Of a stretch of 64,000 bases of DNA, positions 1 through 9,158 are shown one piece after another. Under the pieces are notes generated by a model. That model was not told where the DNA came from. It ran no database searches and worked only from the letters and a program-made list of their open reading frames with translations. The translations under genes and the position numbers were made by a program. Numbering within the stretch: position 1 is the first letter of the stretch; every line of letters begins with the position of its first letter. The stretch is from CAMLIZ01 sp040758375 (lineage in GTDB: Bacteria > Pseudomonadota > Gammaproteobacteria > Burkholderiales > Burkholderiaceae_C): contig JBFLWE010000012.1 of assembly GCA_040758375.1 (NCBI GenBank), positions 20,629-84,628 of the forward strand, given 5' to 3'.

Positions 1-181
1 GGGTCGGGGCTCAGCTGGAAAGGCGGCCCCGAGAATCCGAAGTGCGATTCGTACATCCGATTCGATCCTCAACGGCGAACAGCAAAAGCCGCGATTGTCC
101 CGGGCGAGGCCGGCCGAGTCCAGCCAGACCGGGACGCGAATGCCATCGGTGCCGTCCACGGCGACGCATTGCCGCGCCGCC

Positions 182-1564
182 TCACTTCGCTCCTTCGCCG
201 AACAGCACGACCGTCACGGTCTCGATCAGCACGAGCAGATCGAGGAAGAGCGTGTTGTTCTTGACGTAGTACAGGTCAAACTGGTGCTTGCGGCGTGCAT
301 CCTCCACCGAGGAGCCGTACTTGTAGCGGATCTGCGCCCAGCCCGTGAGGCCCGGCTTCACGCTGTGCCGCAGGTCGTAGTACGGAATCTCCTGGCGCAG
401 CATCTCCACGAACGCCGGCCGCTCCGGACGCGGCCCCACCATGCTCATCTCGCCGCGCAGCACGCTGAACAGCTGCGGCAGCTCGTCGATGCGGCACTTG
501 CGAATGAAGGCCCCCACCGCCGTGATGCGCGAGTCGTTCTGCTGTGCCCAGCGGGCCACGCCATCGGCTTCGGCGTCGCTGCGCATGCTGCGGAACTTCA
601 GGCACATGAAGGTGCGGCCGCCCAAGCCCACGCGCTCCTGGCGGTAGATCACCGGACCGCGGCTCTCGAGCTTGATCGCCGCCGCGGTGAGCAGCATCAG
701 CGGCGCAGCCAGCGTCAGCAGCGCGGCCGAAGACACGATGTCGAAGCTGCGCTTGACGAAGCGGCGCACCGGGCCCTGCACGAAGCCGCCGCCATACACC
801 AGCCAGCTGGCCTTGAGGCTGTCGACAGGCACTTCGGCGCGGGTGCGCTCGTAGAAGCCGGCCAGGTCCAGCACCGCCACGCCGCGCGTGCGGCAGGCCA
901 GCAGCTGCTGCATCGGAACGTTGCCACCCCGCTGCTCGCGCGCGGCGACGATGATCTCGCGGACGCGGTGCTTCTTGACCAGGTCTTCCATCGACAGGCG
1001 CGTCGGCAGCACGCCGCTCAGCGTGGAGCTGCCCTCTTCTTGCGAGGTAGGGTAGAAGCCGATCACCTGGCGACCCATGCTCTCCAGGTCGCGCGCCACG
1101 CGCTGGGCTTCGAGGCCGGTGCCCACGATCAGCACGCGCGGCATGCCGATCACATGGCGCATCGCCACCAGCAACAGGCGCACCACGATCAGCCCGACGA
1201 ACAGCAGCGCCATTTGCGCCGCCAGCGTGGGCGTGTCCACGTGCTGCAGCGGGTGCAACGTGAGCGCGGTGATGATCACCGCGCCGAACAGCGCGAGCGC
1301 ACCGCGCGTGAGCATCGCGCCGCGCGACACCGGCACTGCATTGCGGCGGTAGATGCCCACCACCGAGAACAGCAGCGGGATCGCGATCGCGTAGCTGCCC
1401 GCCGTGACCAGGGTGCCTTGCATCCCCATGCCGAGCACCCCACCACCCTGGCCGAACTCGGACACCAGCAGCGGCACCGCGAGGAAGCACAGCAGCGCAT
1501 CCGCGATCAGTTCCAGCAGCGTGGCGGTCGAGACGTGGTGATGAAAAACCCTGACGTCGGTCAT
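182..1564 (-). CDS. Undecaprenyl-phosphate sugar phosphotransferase (EpsB/WcaJ-type, exopolysaccharide initiation)
   Basis: This 460-residue membrane enzyme would transfer the first sugar phosphate to undecaprenyl phosphate and so start exopolysaccharide repeat-unit synthesis. The N-terminal third is hydrophobic, with several membrane helices, and is followed by a CoA-binding-like domain. The C-terminal 190 residues are a classic bacterial sugar transferase domain, with KRSFDIV, the CLKFRSM motif, DELPQL, a GEMSMVGPRPE motif and KPGLTGW. I chose the ATG at 1564 because a strong GGAGGGGGAG ribosome site lies directly upstream; an in-frame extension to 1744 has no such support. It is the last gene of the exosortase-B module on this strand, after a 264-bp gap. 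The sugar used cannot be read from the sequence. Confidence 0.92.
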   Translation of the reverse strand: MTDVRVFHHHVSTATLLELIADALLCFLAVPLLVSEFGQGGGVLGMGMQGTLVTAGSYAIAIPLLFSVVGIYRRNAVPVSRGAMLTRGALALFGAVIITALTLHPLQHVDTPTLAAQMALLFVGLIVVRLLLVAMRHVIGMPRVLIVGTGLEAQRVARDLESMGRQVIGFYPTSQEEGSSTLSGVLPTRLSMEDLVKKHRVREIIVAAREQRGGNVPMQQLLACRTRGVAVLDLAGFYERTRAEVPVDSLKASWLVYGGGFVQGPVRRFVKRSFDIVSSAALLTLAAPLMLLTAAAIKLESRGPVIYRQERVGLGGRTFMCLKFRSMRSDAEADGVARWAQQNDSRITAVGAFIRKCRIDELPQLFSVLRGEMSMVGPRPERPAFVEMLRQEIPYYDLRHSVKPGLTGWAQIRYKYGSSVEDARRKHQFDLYYVKNNTLFLDLLVLIETVTVVLFGEGAK

Positions 1565-1828
1565 GCTCCCCCTCCGGTGACAGCCGTGAGGCCGATTGCC
1601 CTTGAATCTTGCAACGCATTGTGTCGCCAGCAGCACGTCGCTAGAAGCACTTGAACGTGGGTCCCCCTCCACCTCGGGGGGCACAGGCGAGTGAGAAATA
1701 TCACGCCGCTTCACCCCCGCACCGGGCAGGCCGTGCCATTGCAAAACTACGTCCCGACACAGCTGTGCTGCGGACTTCGAGTTAGGGGCGTTCGGATGGG
1801 GGATTGACGCGCGGCCGCGACGCGAAAC

Positions 1829-2503
1829 TCACATGCCCATGACGCGAGCGCGCGCCTCGGAGGACAGCGCGGCGGCCAGCTCGTCGGCCAGACGCGCGTG
1901 CTGCCCGTAGGCGCGCTCGGGGTCGGGATCTATCGACGACAGGCGCACGAGCATGCCGTCGAGCAGGCGGCGCCGCAGGCCGAAGCGCAACTGGCGCAAG
2001 CGGAACGCCGCGCTGTCGGCCACCACCTCGCCGCCGAGCACCATCCAGTAGGTGATCGGCTCGGAGCGACCGGGCAGCCAGGCGTGCAACCGCGTGCCCG
2101 GCACCGGATGCCCCGCCGGACGCAACACCACACGCTGCACGCCGCGCACGCGAAAGCCGTTGCCGGGGTAGCACACTTCCGGCCGGTGCAGCTGCAACCC
2201 GGCCGACTGCTCGCTGCCCTGGGCGGCCAGCAGCATGATGCGCGCGCCTTGACCGTCCACGTAGGTGCGTTCCAGCACCTGGTCGTAGATGCCGTACACC
2301 TTGGCTTGCTGCTGCGGCGGCTTGACCAGCATCTCGGCGCGCGGATCGACCCGCCAGACACCGAACGCGACGGGGAACAGCCTGTCCAAGGGCGGCATGC
2401 CGGCCGCCGCGGGATCGGGCACCGGCCGCGCCCATTGCGCCGCGGCTGCCGCCAGGCCCATGCCTGCGGCGAGGCCCAACGCCTGGCGGCGCCCGGGGTT
2501 CAC
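1829..2503 (-). CDS. epsI: EpsI family protein, exosortase-associated
   Basis: A 224-residue EpsI-type protein, a family that accompanies exosortases and is sometimes fused to them; its biochemical role is unclear. The body has the family's usual pattern, including ERTYVDGQG, a conserved HRPEVCYPGNGF block near the centre and the ITYWMVLGG segment. The start is a GTG at 2503 that overlaps the exosortase stop (GTGA), so translation is coupled. The N-terminus reads GRRQALGLAAGMG and then a hydrophobic stretch, which resembles a twin-arginine signal; this is an inference. It sits directly downstream of exosortase B, the expected place. Confidence 0.9.
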   Translation of the reverse strand: MNPGRRQALGLAAGMGLAAAAAQWARPVPDPAAAGMPPLDRLFPVAFGVWRVDPRAEMLVKPPQQQAKVYGIYDQVLERTYVDGQGARIMLLAAQGSEQSAGLQLHRPEVCYPGNGFRVRGVQRVVLRPAGHPVPGTRLHAWLPGRSEPITYWMVLGGEVVADSAAFRLRQLRFGLRRRLLDGMLVRLSSIDPDPERAYGQHARLADELAAALSSEARARVMGM

Positions 2504-3384
2504 ACGCGGCCCTTCCGGCGTTGCAGCGCCCGTTGCAACAGCCAATCGACGCAAAAGATCATGAGCAGCGCGGCACTGAACAGCACGAGCCCGGCAAAAC
2601 CGTGCACGAAACCCTGGCCGACGGCATCGCCGAACCAGTAGGTCACCAGCATCAGCACGATCACGCGCACCACGTTGGCGGCAAACGACACCGGCACCAC
2701 CATCACCGCAAGCACCGCGTTGACCAGCGACGACCCGCCGCTGCGCAGGCTGGCATAGAGCAGCCCCATCGCCTCCAGCGTGAACATGGTCTGAAGGCCG
2801 GCGCACGCCTCGCTCACGAGCAGCTGGTACTGGCCTATCGTCACCACCACCCCGGACCGGCCGACCGGAAACCCGGTCCACTGCAGGAACTGCGTGGCCA
2901 CCGCGGACACCGCCAGCTTCAGCGGCCCGGTCACGGCGAGCACCAGCGAATACGGCAGCGGCACGATGAACAGCAGGAAGAACAGCGGAAACGCCGCGGC
3001 GCGCAGCGCCTGCCGGCCCCCGTTGAGCCACAGCACCGAAGCCGCCACCCACAGAAGAGACACGATCTCCACCCGCAGGAACTGCTGGCTGCGCCCCACC
3101 ACGTACAGCAGCAGCCCGGCGATGAACAATGCGATCGGCACGGCGCGCCTTGCCGGCGCGGCGCCGAACAGACGAGCGCGGCGCTGGTACAGCAAGAACA
3201 TCGACACGGCGGCGAACACCAGCTCGTGCCCCTGCGCCTGCGAGGCCCAGGCACCGAAACTGAAGTCCCACAACGTGGGCAGCGCCAGCGCAGCCAACCC
3301 TGCCAGCAGCACACCCCCCGCCAGCCTGTCGGGCGTGCCGCCGAACGGCGCTTGCACCTGCGGCATTGCCTGCGACGTGGCCAC
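2500..3384 (-). CDS. xrtB: Exosortase B
   Basis: A 294-residue polytopic membrane protein. Exosortases are thought to cleave and anchor proteins with a C-terminal PEP-CTERM signal, in species that also make exopolysaccharide. The three family active-site residues are visible: Cys194 in EACAGLQ, Arg240 in ANVVRV and His261 in HGFAGL, each beside a membrane helix. I take a GTG start at 3384, six bases after AGGAG; an ATG seven codons in is an alternative. EpsD lies 12 bp upstream and EpsI overlaps downstream, so this is one operon. The B subtype is inferred from the EpsI/EpsD neighbours and overall sequence. Confidence 0.93.
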   Translation of the reverse strand: MATSQAMPQVQAPFGGTPDRLAGGVLLAGLAALALPTLWDFSFGAWASQAQGHELVFAAVSMFLLYQRRARLFGAAPARRAVPIALFIAGLLLYVVGRSQQFLRVEIVSLLWVAASVLWLNGGRQALRAAAFPLFFLLFIVPLPYSLVLAVTGPLKLAVSAVATQFLQWTGFPVGRSGVVVTIGQYQLLVSEACAGLQTMFTLEAMGLLYASLRSGGSSLVNAVLAVMVVPVSFAANVVRVIVLMLVTYWFGDAVGQGFVHGFAGLVLFSAALLMIFCVDWLLQRALQRRKGRV

Positions 3385-3396
3385 GCGCTGCTCCTG

Positions 3397-4263
3397 TCAG
3401 TGTGCCGATGCCGCAGCGGCGGGCGCGCTGGCGGCAAACTGGCTCGCCAGCACGACCGTCGCGGACTTGCGCAGCTCCTGCATGCGGGCGGTCACGATCT
3501 GGCGTTTGCGCTCGGTGAGCAGGTAGGCTTCGATCGGCTCGCGCGCCTGCTGGCGGTCAACCTTGGCTTCCTGCGTGCGCACCAGGGTCCAGATGCGCGC
3601 GTGCGGCGCACCCGACAGCAGCATGGACTCGCCCTCGCGCAGCTTGGCCAGCGGCTCCAGCAGCCGCAGCTGCACGGCTTCGGGCGCCTGCACCGTCATG
3701 CCGCTGCGGTAGCGCAGACCGCTGCGGTCCAGCGCCGTGGCGAGCTCGGTTGCGGAGCGCGCAGTGCTCACCACCTCGCGCAAGGTCGCAAGCGCCTCGG
3801 GCGACACCTCGACCACGAATTCCTGCAAGGTGTACAGGCGCCGCTCGGCAAACAGCGCCGGGTGCTCGTCGTAGTAGCGGTCCACCTCGTCGGTGGTCGG
3901 CCGTGCCGCCTTGGTGGCCAGACGCTCCTGGTAAAACCGCGCCAGCAACTCGCGCTTGGCGGCTTCCATCCCCTGCACGAAGCTGGGGTCGCTTTCGATG
4001 CCCTCTTCGCGTGCGGCCTGCGCCGCGAGTTCCTGTTCCACCAGCGATTCCAGCGCGACGCGCGGCGCGTCAGGCTGGCCCGCCAGCCGGGGCTGCCGCT
4101 GCAGCACGTACTGCACCTGATGCAACGAGATCTCGCCCTTGTTCACCGTGGCGGCCACCTGGCCGGCGGGCGCAGCACGTTCGCCCCCGCCGCAGGCGGC
4201 CAGCAACGAAGAGGACAGGACGACGAACGTGATGAGGGCGGACCAAGAAGCCTGTCTGAACAT
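3397..4263 (-). CDS. epsD: EpsD family peptidyl-prolyl cis-trans isomerase lipoprotein
   Basis: A 288-residue exported protein with a lipobox (LLAAC, Cys24) after a hydrophobic leader, so it is probably lipid-anchored in the periplasm. The body resembles SurA/PpiC-type chaperone-isomerases: a helical N-terminal part (VATVNKGEISLHQV, LVEQELAAQAA), then a parvulin-like stretch with YTLQEFVVEV. The EpsD family occurs in exosortase-associated exopolysaccharide loci and is thought to help fold an outer-membrane component. Most family members in such loci lack proof of isomerase activity. It is the upstream partner of exosortase B, 12 bp apart. Confidence 0.88.
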   Translation of the reverse strand: MFRQASWSALITFVVLSSSLLAACGGGERAAPAGQVAATVNKGEISLHQVQYVLQRQPRLAGQPDAPRVALESLVEQELAAQAAREEGIESDPSFVQGMEAAKRELLARFYQERLATKAARPTTDEVDRYYDEHPALFAERRLYTLQEFVVEVSPEALATLREVVSTARSATELATALDRSGLRYRSGMTVQAPEAVQLRLLEPLAKLREGESMLLSGAPHARIWTLVRTQEAKVDRQQAREPIEAYLLTERKRQIVTARMQELRKSATVVLASQFAASAPAAAASAH

Positions 4264-4367
4264 CCCAGGATTCCAGCAGAGTTGGGCGGCGCGCTGCCGC
4301 CTCGTCGGCCGCCAAACGCGTGAACGAATGCCGGCCGCTGCGCGCTGCCGCGCGGCGACCGACCAGA

Positions 4368-4865
4368 TCAATGACTGCGACGACGGCGCAAGGCAGCACC
4401 GGTGGCCAGCAGGCCCACCAACGCGAGGCCCAGCGCCTCGGGTTCCGGCACCGCCGACACATGGCCGGCGTAGATGCCGGTCACGCCCATCAGCCCCGTA
4501 CCCGCGACCGTGCCGTTGATCGACAGCGAGTAGCTGTTGCCGCCGGTCACGCCATGGAACGAGAAACCGTCGTTGGGGTTGGTGTCGACAAGGGTTTGCG
4601 ACAGGCCGCCACCGGACAGCGTGGCCGACGTGAGCTTGACGTTCCACCAGTTGCCGAAGTTGATGGTGGTGGTGTCCCCGACCACCGAAGCCGACGGTTC
4701 CGGCCCCAGCGTGAAGGTGTAGATGTCGGTGAAGTCACCGGTGAAGTCGACGAACGCGTGGTACAGCGGCTTCGTCATGTCCAGCGTACCGAGATTGAAC
4801 ACGGCGCTGGAAGCCGGGCCGGCAGCCAGGACTCCGAGCACTGCCGTGATGGCGCGAAGCTTCAT
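4368..4865 (-). CDS. PEP-CTERM sorting domain protein (FxDxF-type)
   Basis: A 165-residue secreted protein with an N-terminal signal peptide and a C-terminal PEP-CTERM tripartite signal: VPEP at residues 139-142, a hydrophobic helix, and an Arg-rich end (RRRR). This is the expected substrate of the exosortase encoded 1 kb downstream. The FTGDFTDIYTF segment near residues 41-51 matches the pattern of the FxDxF family of PEP-CTERM proteins. The mature part is short and rich in Thr, Ser, Gly and Asn, typical for extracellular matrix proteins of this class. GGGGGAG lies five bases before the ATG. Its function beyond sorting is unknown. Confidence 0.92.
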   Translation of the reverse strand: MKLRAITAVLGVLAAGPASSAVFNLGTLDMTKPLYHAFVDFTGDFTDIYTFTLGPEPSASVVGDTTTINFGNWWNVKLTSATLSGGGLSQTLVDTNPNDGFSFHGVTGGNSYSLSINGTVAGTGLMGVTGIYAGHVSAVPEPEALGLALVGLLATGAALRRRRSH

Positions 4866-5073
4866 TGAGTCTCCCCCGAAGGTGTGAGTGGGTTACGAAT
4901 GGCAAAGATCTTGGCATGGGTAGGTATTGACAACAGCCCCCGAGTTGAGGGGCGCAACCATGTCACGACGCCCGCACCCACGGGGGATGTGGGCCTCAGG
5001 AGCGACCCCTAGAATTCCGCGCCGGACGACCTGCGCCGCGACGGCGCGACCGGCTGCTCCATCGACTTACCTC

Positions 5074-6216
5074 ATGCAACTGGCCCTCGCCCGCTCCCCT
5101 TGCTGTGCAGTGACCTTAGGCGAGGCGCCGGCCCCGGCGCTTCTCGAGCCGCAATGGCGGGAACTCGAAGCGCGCGCGGACGGTTCCTTTTTCACGTCCT
5201 GGACCTGGATCGGCGCCTGGCTGCGCCAGCTGCCACCGTCAGTAAAGCCGCAACTGCTGCGCGTGAGCTCGGGCGGCCAGACCGTGGGCCTGGCGCTGCT
5301 CACCATGCGCTGCGCGCGACGCCTCGGCTTCCTGACGTCGCGCAGGCTATGCCTGCATGCCACGGGGGACGCGCGCTACGACAACATCACCGTCGAATAC
5401 AACGGCGTGCTCGCCGACCGCAACATGTCCGCTGCCGTGCGTCGACACATGGTCGACCATCTGGTGCGCGAAGTGGATCAGTGGGACGAGGCCCGTTTCG
5501 ACGCGCTGGCGCAGGCCCCCGAGGAATGGCAAGCCGCCAAAGAGGGCCTGCACCTGGACATCGTGCAGGAGCCGTCCTTTCACATCCGCCTTGACAAGGT
5601 GCGATCGCAGCCCGGCGGCTACCTCGCCCTGCTCGGGCAGAAGCCACGCTACAACGTGCGGCGCAGCCTTCGGGAATGCGAGGCGTTCGGCGAGGTATCG
5701 CTCGACGTGGCCCGCACGCCGGAACAAGCGATGGAATTCCTGGAGCGCTTGAAGGGCCTGCATGCGGCCTACTGGAACTCGCGCGGCCTGCCTGGCGCGT
5801 TTGCCAGCGCCTTCGACCACGCATTCCACGCCGACCTGGTGCGCAGCGGCATGCCGCGTGGCGAGATCCAGCTGCTGCACCTGCGCGCCGGGCCACAGAC
5901 CATCGGGTGCCTCTACAACTTCGTCCACCGAGGGCAGGTGCTGAACTACCAGGCCGGCATCGACTATGCGCTGCCGTCGGTCACCAGCCCCGGCCTGGCC
6001 GCGCATGCACTGGCCGTCGAGCTCAACGCATCGCTGGGCCACGCCGTCTATGACTTCATGCTGGGCGACCAGCAGTACAAGCGGCAGCTGTCCACTGACC
6101 AAGTGACGCAATACTCGCTTGTCGCGCGCAGGGACCGGCTGATGTTCCGAGTTGAGAACACCCTGCGCAGGGTGCGAAACCGCTGGCGCGAGCCCGGGGG
6201 AAGGATCGTGGCGTGA
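5074..6216 (+). CDS. GNAT/FemAB-like N-acyltransferase (CelD/BcsL type)
   Basis: A 380-residue protein with the two-lobed GNAT fold of CelD/BcsL and FemAB-like transferases, which move an acyl or aminoacyl group onto sugars or peptides. Supporting motifs are FFTSWTWIGAWL near the N-terminus, the central YNVRRSLRECEAFG block and the C-terminal YDFMLGDQQYKRQL, which is typical of this family. No signal peptide is seen, so it should be cytoplasmic and act on nucleotide- or lipid-linked sugars. The start at 5074 is the most plausible ATG by domain content, but no clear ribosome site precedes it. The deacetylase gene overlaps its stop. The acyl donor and substrate are unknown. Confidence 0.82.
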   Translation: MQLALARSPCCAVTLGEAPAPALLEPQWRELEARADGSFFTSWTWIGAWLRQLPPSVKPQLLRVSSGGQTVGLALLTMRCARRLGFLTSRRLCLHATGDARYDNITVEYNGVLADRNMSAAVRRHMVDHLVREVDQWDEARFDALAQAPEEWQAAKEGLHLDIVQEPSFHIRLDKVRSQPGGYLALLGQKPRYNVRRSLRECEAFGEVSLDVARTPEQAMEFLERLKGLHAAYWNSRGLPGAFASAFDHAFHADLVRSGMPRGEIQLLHLRAGPQTIGCLYNFVHRGQVLNYQAGIDYALPSVTSPGLAAHALAVELNASLGHAVYDFMLGDQQYKRQLSTDQVTQYSLVARRDRLMFRVENTLRRVRNRWREPGGRIVA

Positions 6217-7238
6217 TGGGAAAGAAAGCCATGCTGGGGTCGCTGCTGGGGCGCAGCGGCATTGCAGCGGGGCGGCTGCGCGCCGCAGGCACGCCCGCGG
6301 ACCAGTTGATGATCCTGGCCTATCACCGGGTGCTGGACATCGGCGAGGAAGCGCTGTTCCCGCAGGATCCGGAGCTGGTGAGCGCCTCGGTGGCCGACTT
6401 CGAACGGCAGATGTGCTTCGTGCGCGAGCACTTCACGCCGCTGAAGCTGGCTGACGTGATCGATTGCCTGGAGCGCGGCCGCGAACTGCCGCGCCGGGCG
6501 CTGGTGGTGACCTTCGACGATGGCCACCTCGACAACTACACCCACGCGTTTCCAGTGCTGCGCCGCCTCGGCGTGCCCGCCACGATCTTTCTGTCCACCG
6601 ACTACATCGGCAGCGACCGGATGTTCTGGTTCGACCGCGTGGCGCTGCTGCTGTACAGCGCCCCGGCCGGGCAATGGCGGTTTGCCGGCTGCAGCTTTGC
6701 GCTGCCAGCCCACGACGTGCAAGCGCGGCGCAAGGCTGCCGGTACGCTGCTGCGCCGGCTCAAGGAAGTGCCCGACGCCGAGCGGCTGGCATGCCTGGAA
6801 TCGATGGACGACGCCTTGGCGCAATATGCACCGCCCCGGGCCGTGCCCGCGCGCTCTGCGCTGAACTGGGACGAAGTCCGCCAAATGGCCAGAGCCGGCA
6901 TCGAGTTCGGCTCGCACACGTGCTCCCATCCCATCCTCACGCGTCTGGACGATGCCGCGCTGCGGCGCGAGCTGCACGAGTCGCGCCGCATCCTTTCTGA
7001 ACAGCTCGGCCAGCCGGTCGACACGGTCGCCTACCCGGTGGGGAAGATTCGCGCCTTCGATGAGCGTGTGATCTCCATCTCGCGGGAGTGCGGCTATCGC
7101 CTGGGCGTCTCGTACGAAACCGGCGTCAATGCGCTGCGCAGCATGGACCGCTTCGCCTTGCGTCGCCTGCCCGTGGAGCGGTACACCGAACTTCCGTTCT
7201 TCAAGGGACTGCTGGCGTTTCCCGAGCTGCTCGCATGA
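6216..7238 (+). CDS. Polysaccharide deacetylase family protein (NodB fold)
   Basis: A 340-residue carbohydrate esterase 4 type protein. The metal-site motifs are present: TFDDG (Asp101, Asp102) and SHTCSHP, an HxxxH pair. Such enzymes remove N- or O-acetyl groups from sugars. There is no obvious cleavable signal peptide, so a cytoplasmic or membrane-associated role during polysaccharide assembly is likely. The ATG at 6216 overlaps the TGA of the upstream acyltransferase, and a GTG at 6213 is also possible. A GGGGGAAGGA ribosome site precedes both. Pairing an acyltransferase with a deacetylase suggests edited acylation of the exopolysaccharide, which is inference. Confidence 0.88.
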   Translation: MGKKAMLGSLLGRSGIAAGRLRAAGTPADQLMILAYHRVLDIGEEALFPQDPELVSASVADFERQMCFVREHFTPLKLADVIDCLERGRELPRRALVVTFDDGHLDNYTHAFPVLRRLGVPATIFLSTDYIGSDRMFWFDRVALLLYSAPAGQWRFAGCSFALPAHDVQARRKAAGTLLRRLKEVPDAERLACLESMDDALAQYAPPRAVPARSALNWDEVRQMARAGIEFGSHTCSHPILTRLDDAALRRELHESRRILSEQLGQPVDTVAYPVGKIRAFDERVISISRECGYRLGVSYETGVNALRSMDRFALRRLPVERYTELPFFKGLLAFPELLA

Positions 7239-7308
7239 GCCCGGCCCGGCCGCCCGAAGGGGCTCGCTCCCGCTTGGCAGGACAGGCCGCAGGCCGAAGG
7301 GTGCACCA

Positions 7309-9045
7309 ATGAGCGCGTCGGTCTCCTCTGCGGCCGTGCCTCCTTTGGCGCAGACAGACACCTTCGTCTTCTGGTCCACCAACGAAGGCCCGGGCTGGAT
7401 GTACCTGTTGCCGCCGCTGGGCGGCCTGCGCCTGCTGTGCGTGGACATCGCCGGCGCGGTCGCGTGGGCCCTGGCGCGCGAGTGCCGGCAGCTCACGCTG
7501 CTCAGCGCGGGGTCGGTCTGGCCTGCCCCTGACCGCCGGGCCGGCCGGCCCGCTGCCGCACTGCCCGTGGTGCAAATCGACGAGCTGCTGGCCCAGGCGC
7601 AGGCCCCGGGTTTCGAGCGTTTCGATGGGCTGGTCATCCACGATCCGTTGGGCGAACGCCTGCACCAGGAAGGCCTGGCACCGCTGCAGCGGCTGCTCCT
7701 TGCTGCCGACAAGCTGCTGCAGCAAAAGGGCTGGGTCTACCTCGGCGCGAACAACCCCTATTCGCTGCAGCGCTGGCGCGAGCGCATGCGCGGCACCCCC
7801 AGCACGGGTCGGGCGCCTCTGCGTCCGTCCAAGCTGAAGTCGCTGCTGCGCAACGCTGGAGCCGCCGAGATCCGTGTGCACCCCTATCTGATGGCCAACG
7901 GCCGGGTGGCGGAGGTCGTGCCCGCGGAAGGCTATTGCGCCATGAAGAACCGCGAAGCGCGCGGCGAACGCCTGAAGGAATGGCTCTTCGGGCGACGCGG
8001 CGCTCCGAGGCTGGCGCCTGCGGTGGGACTGCTGGCGCTGCGCGATGCCGCCACGCCCAGCATGCTCGATGCGCTGGCGCGGCGGGTGGGCGCCTTGCGC
8101 CAGGCTGCCGCCACCCCCGCGGGCAGCGAACCGCCGGTCGTCAAGCAGTACCTGGTCTTCGCGGGCCACAAGGCCATCGTCGCTGCCGGCCCGCGCGGGC
8201 GCAGCGACCAGGACGTGATCGCCGTGCTCACGGCGGATGCGGTTTCCACCCGGGGGCGCAACCTGGAAGCGCCCCACCTGCAGGCCTTGACCCGCATCGC
8301 GTCGGTGTCCACGCTGGTACCCCGGCTGATCGACCGCTTCGATTTCGATCACACGAGCTGCGTCGTGATGGAGCGCATTCCGGGGGTCACGCTGGACCAG
8401 GACCTGCCGCCGCTGGAGCGCGTGACCGACGCCGCGCTCGACTTCCTGATCCGCCTGCACCTCGAAACCGCCGTGCCCACCGCGATGGACGAGCCGGGTT
8501 TCGACCGGCTGGCAGCGCCACTGCTGCAGGCCGCCACCGAGCGCAACCCGGACTTCGCCGCGGCGATCGCCACCTGGGGAACGCCGCTGCGCAAGCGCCT
8601 GCGGTCGCTGACCTTGCCTGCCGTGTTCCAGCACGGCGACTTCAAGGTCGAGAACGTGATCTACGAGCCGGGCACCTGTCGGCTGCTGTCGGTCATCGAC
8701 TGGGAGCATGCGAGGCGCCCGGGACTGCCCTTGCTCGACCTGATGTATCTGTTGGTCTACAACCGCGTGATCCGTGGCGCGAACTGGATCGAAGCCATCG
8801 AGCGCCCGATCGTGCGGGAGGAGTGGACCGCCTCCGAACAGCGGCGGCTGGAACGCTACTTGACGGCGCTGGGCCTGGGTGCGGACGCGCTGCCTGCGCT
8901 GCGGGCTCTGTTTCTTGCCCACCATGTCGGCTGTCGCATTCACTTACCAGCCGATCCGGCGCTGCGTGCAAAAATTGCTGAAATGCTGAACGAGCTAGGC
9001 CGAATAATCGGTCAGCCCGTTGATTCGCTAGCCCCACATCAGTAG
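7309..9045 (+). CDS. Methyltransferase-like/APH phosphotransferase fusion protein
   Basis: A 578-residue protein with two parts. The C-terminal half is an aminoglycoside-phosphotransferase-like kinase fold: HGDFKVEN is the catalytic loop and VIDWEHA the metal-binding segment. The N-terminal 250 residues resemble a class I methyltransferase fold (LLCVDIAG early on, then GWVYLGANNP and a late RNAGAAEIRVHP segment), but the usual glycine-rich SAM loop is weak, so this domain may be degenerate. GAAGGG lies seven bases before the ATG. It follows the deacetylase by 70 bp. A kinase acting on a sugar or lipid intermediate of the polysaccharide would fit the context, but this is not shown. Confidence 0.7.
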   Translation: MSASVSSAAVPPLAQTDTFVFWSTNEGPGWMYLLPPLGGLRLLCVDIAGAVAWALARECRQLTLLSAGSVWPAPDRRAGRPAAALPVVQIDELLAQAQAPGFERFDGLVIHDPLGERLHQEGLAPLQRLLLAADKLLQQKGWVYLGANNPYSLQRWRERMRGTPSTGRAPLRPSKLKSLLRNAGAAEIRVHPYLMANGRVAEVVPAEGYCAMKNREARGERLKEWLFGRRGAPRLAPAVGLLALRDAATPSMLDALARRVGALRQAAATPAGSEPPVVKQYLVFAGHKAIVAAGPRGRSDQDVIAVLTADAVSTRGRNLEAPHLQALTRIASVSTLVPRLIDRFDFDHTSCVVMERIPGVTLDQDLPPLERVTDAALDFLIRLHLETAVPTAMDEPGFDRLAAPLLQAATERNPDFAAAIATWGTPLRKRLRSLTLPAVFQHGDFKVENVIYEPGTCRLLSVIDWEHARRPGLPLLDLMYLLVYNRVIRGANWIEAIERPIVREEWTASEQRRLERYLTALGLGADALPALRALFLAHHVGCRIHLPADPALRAKIAEMLNELGRIIGQPVDSLAPHQ

Positions 9046-9158
9046 TCCCGTGCGGCAAGACGACGCGGGCGGGCCTGCTGGCCCGGATCAGCCAGCGGGA
9101 ACTTTGGGGGCCACAGACTGCCACCCCGGCCGTCTGACAACAACACGTTTGGGACATC

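Noticed and set aside
1..181. Small plus-strand frame at the left edge (42-269)
   Set aside because: Arg/Ser/Pro-rich with no motif or ribosome site, and it overlaps the sugar transferase end. I see no supported gene in the first 181 bases.
95..1654. Plus-strand open frame antisense to the sugar transferase
   Set aside because: The protein is His/Arg/Ala-rich with no motif, while the minus-strand frame has a complete sugar transferase domain.
1724..1744. Sigma-54 promoter candidate (TGGCACGG on the minus strand)
   Set aside because: The GC element falls two bases too close to the GG element for a minus-24/minus-12 promoter.
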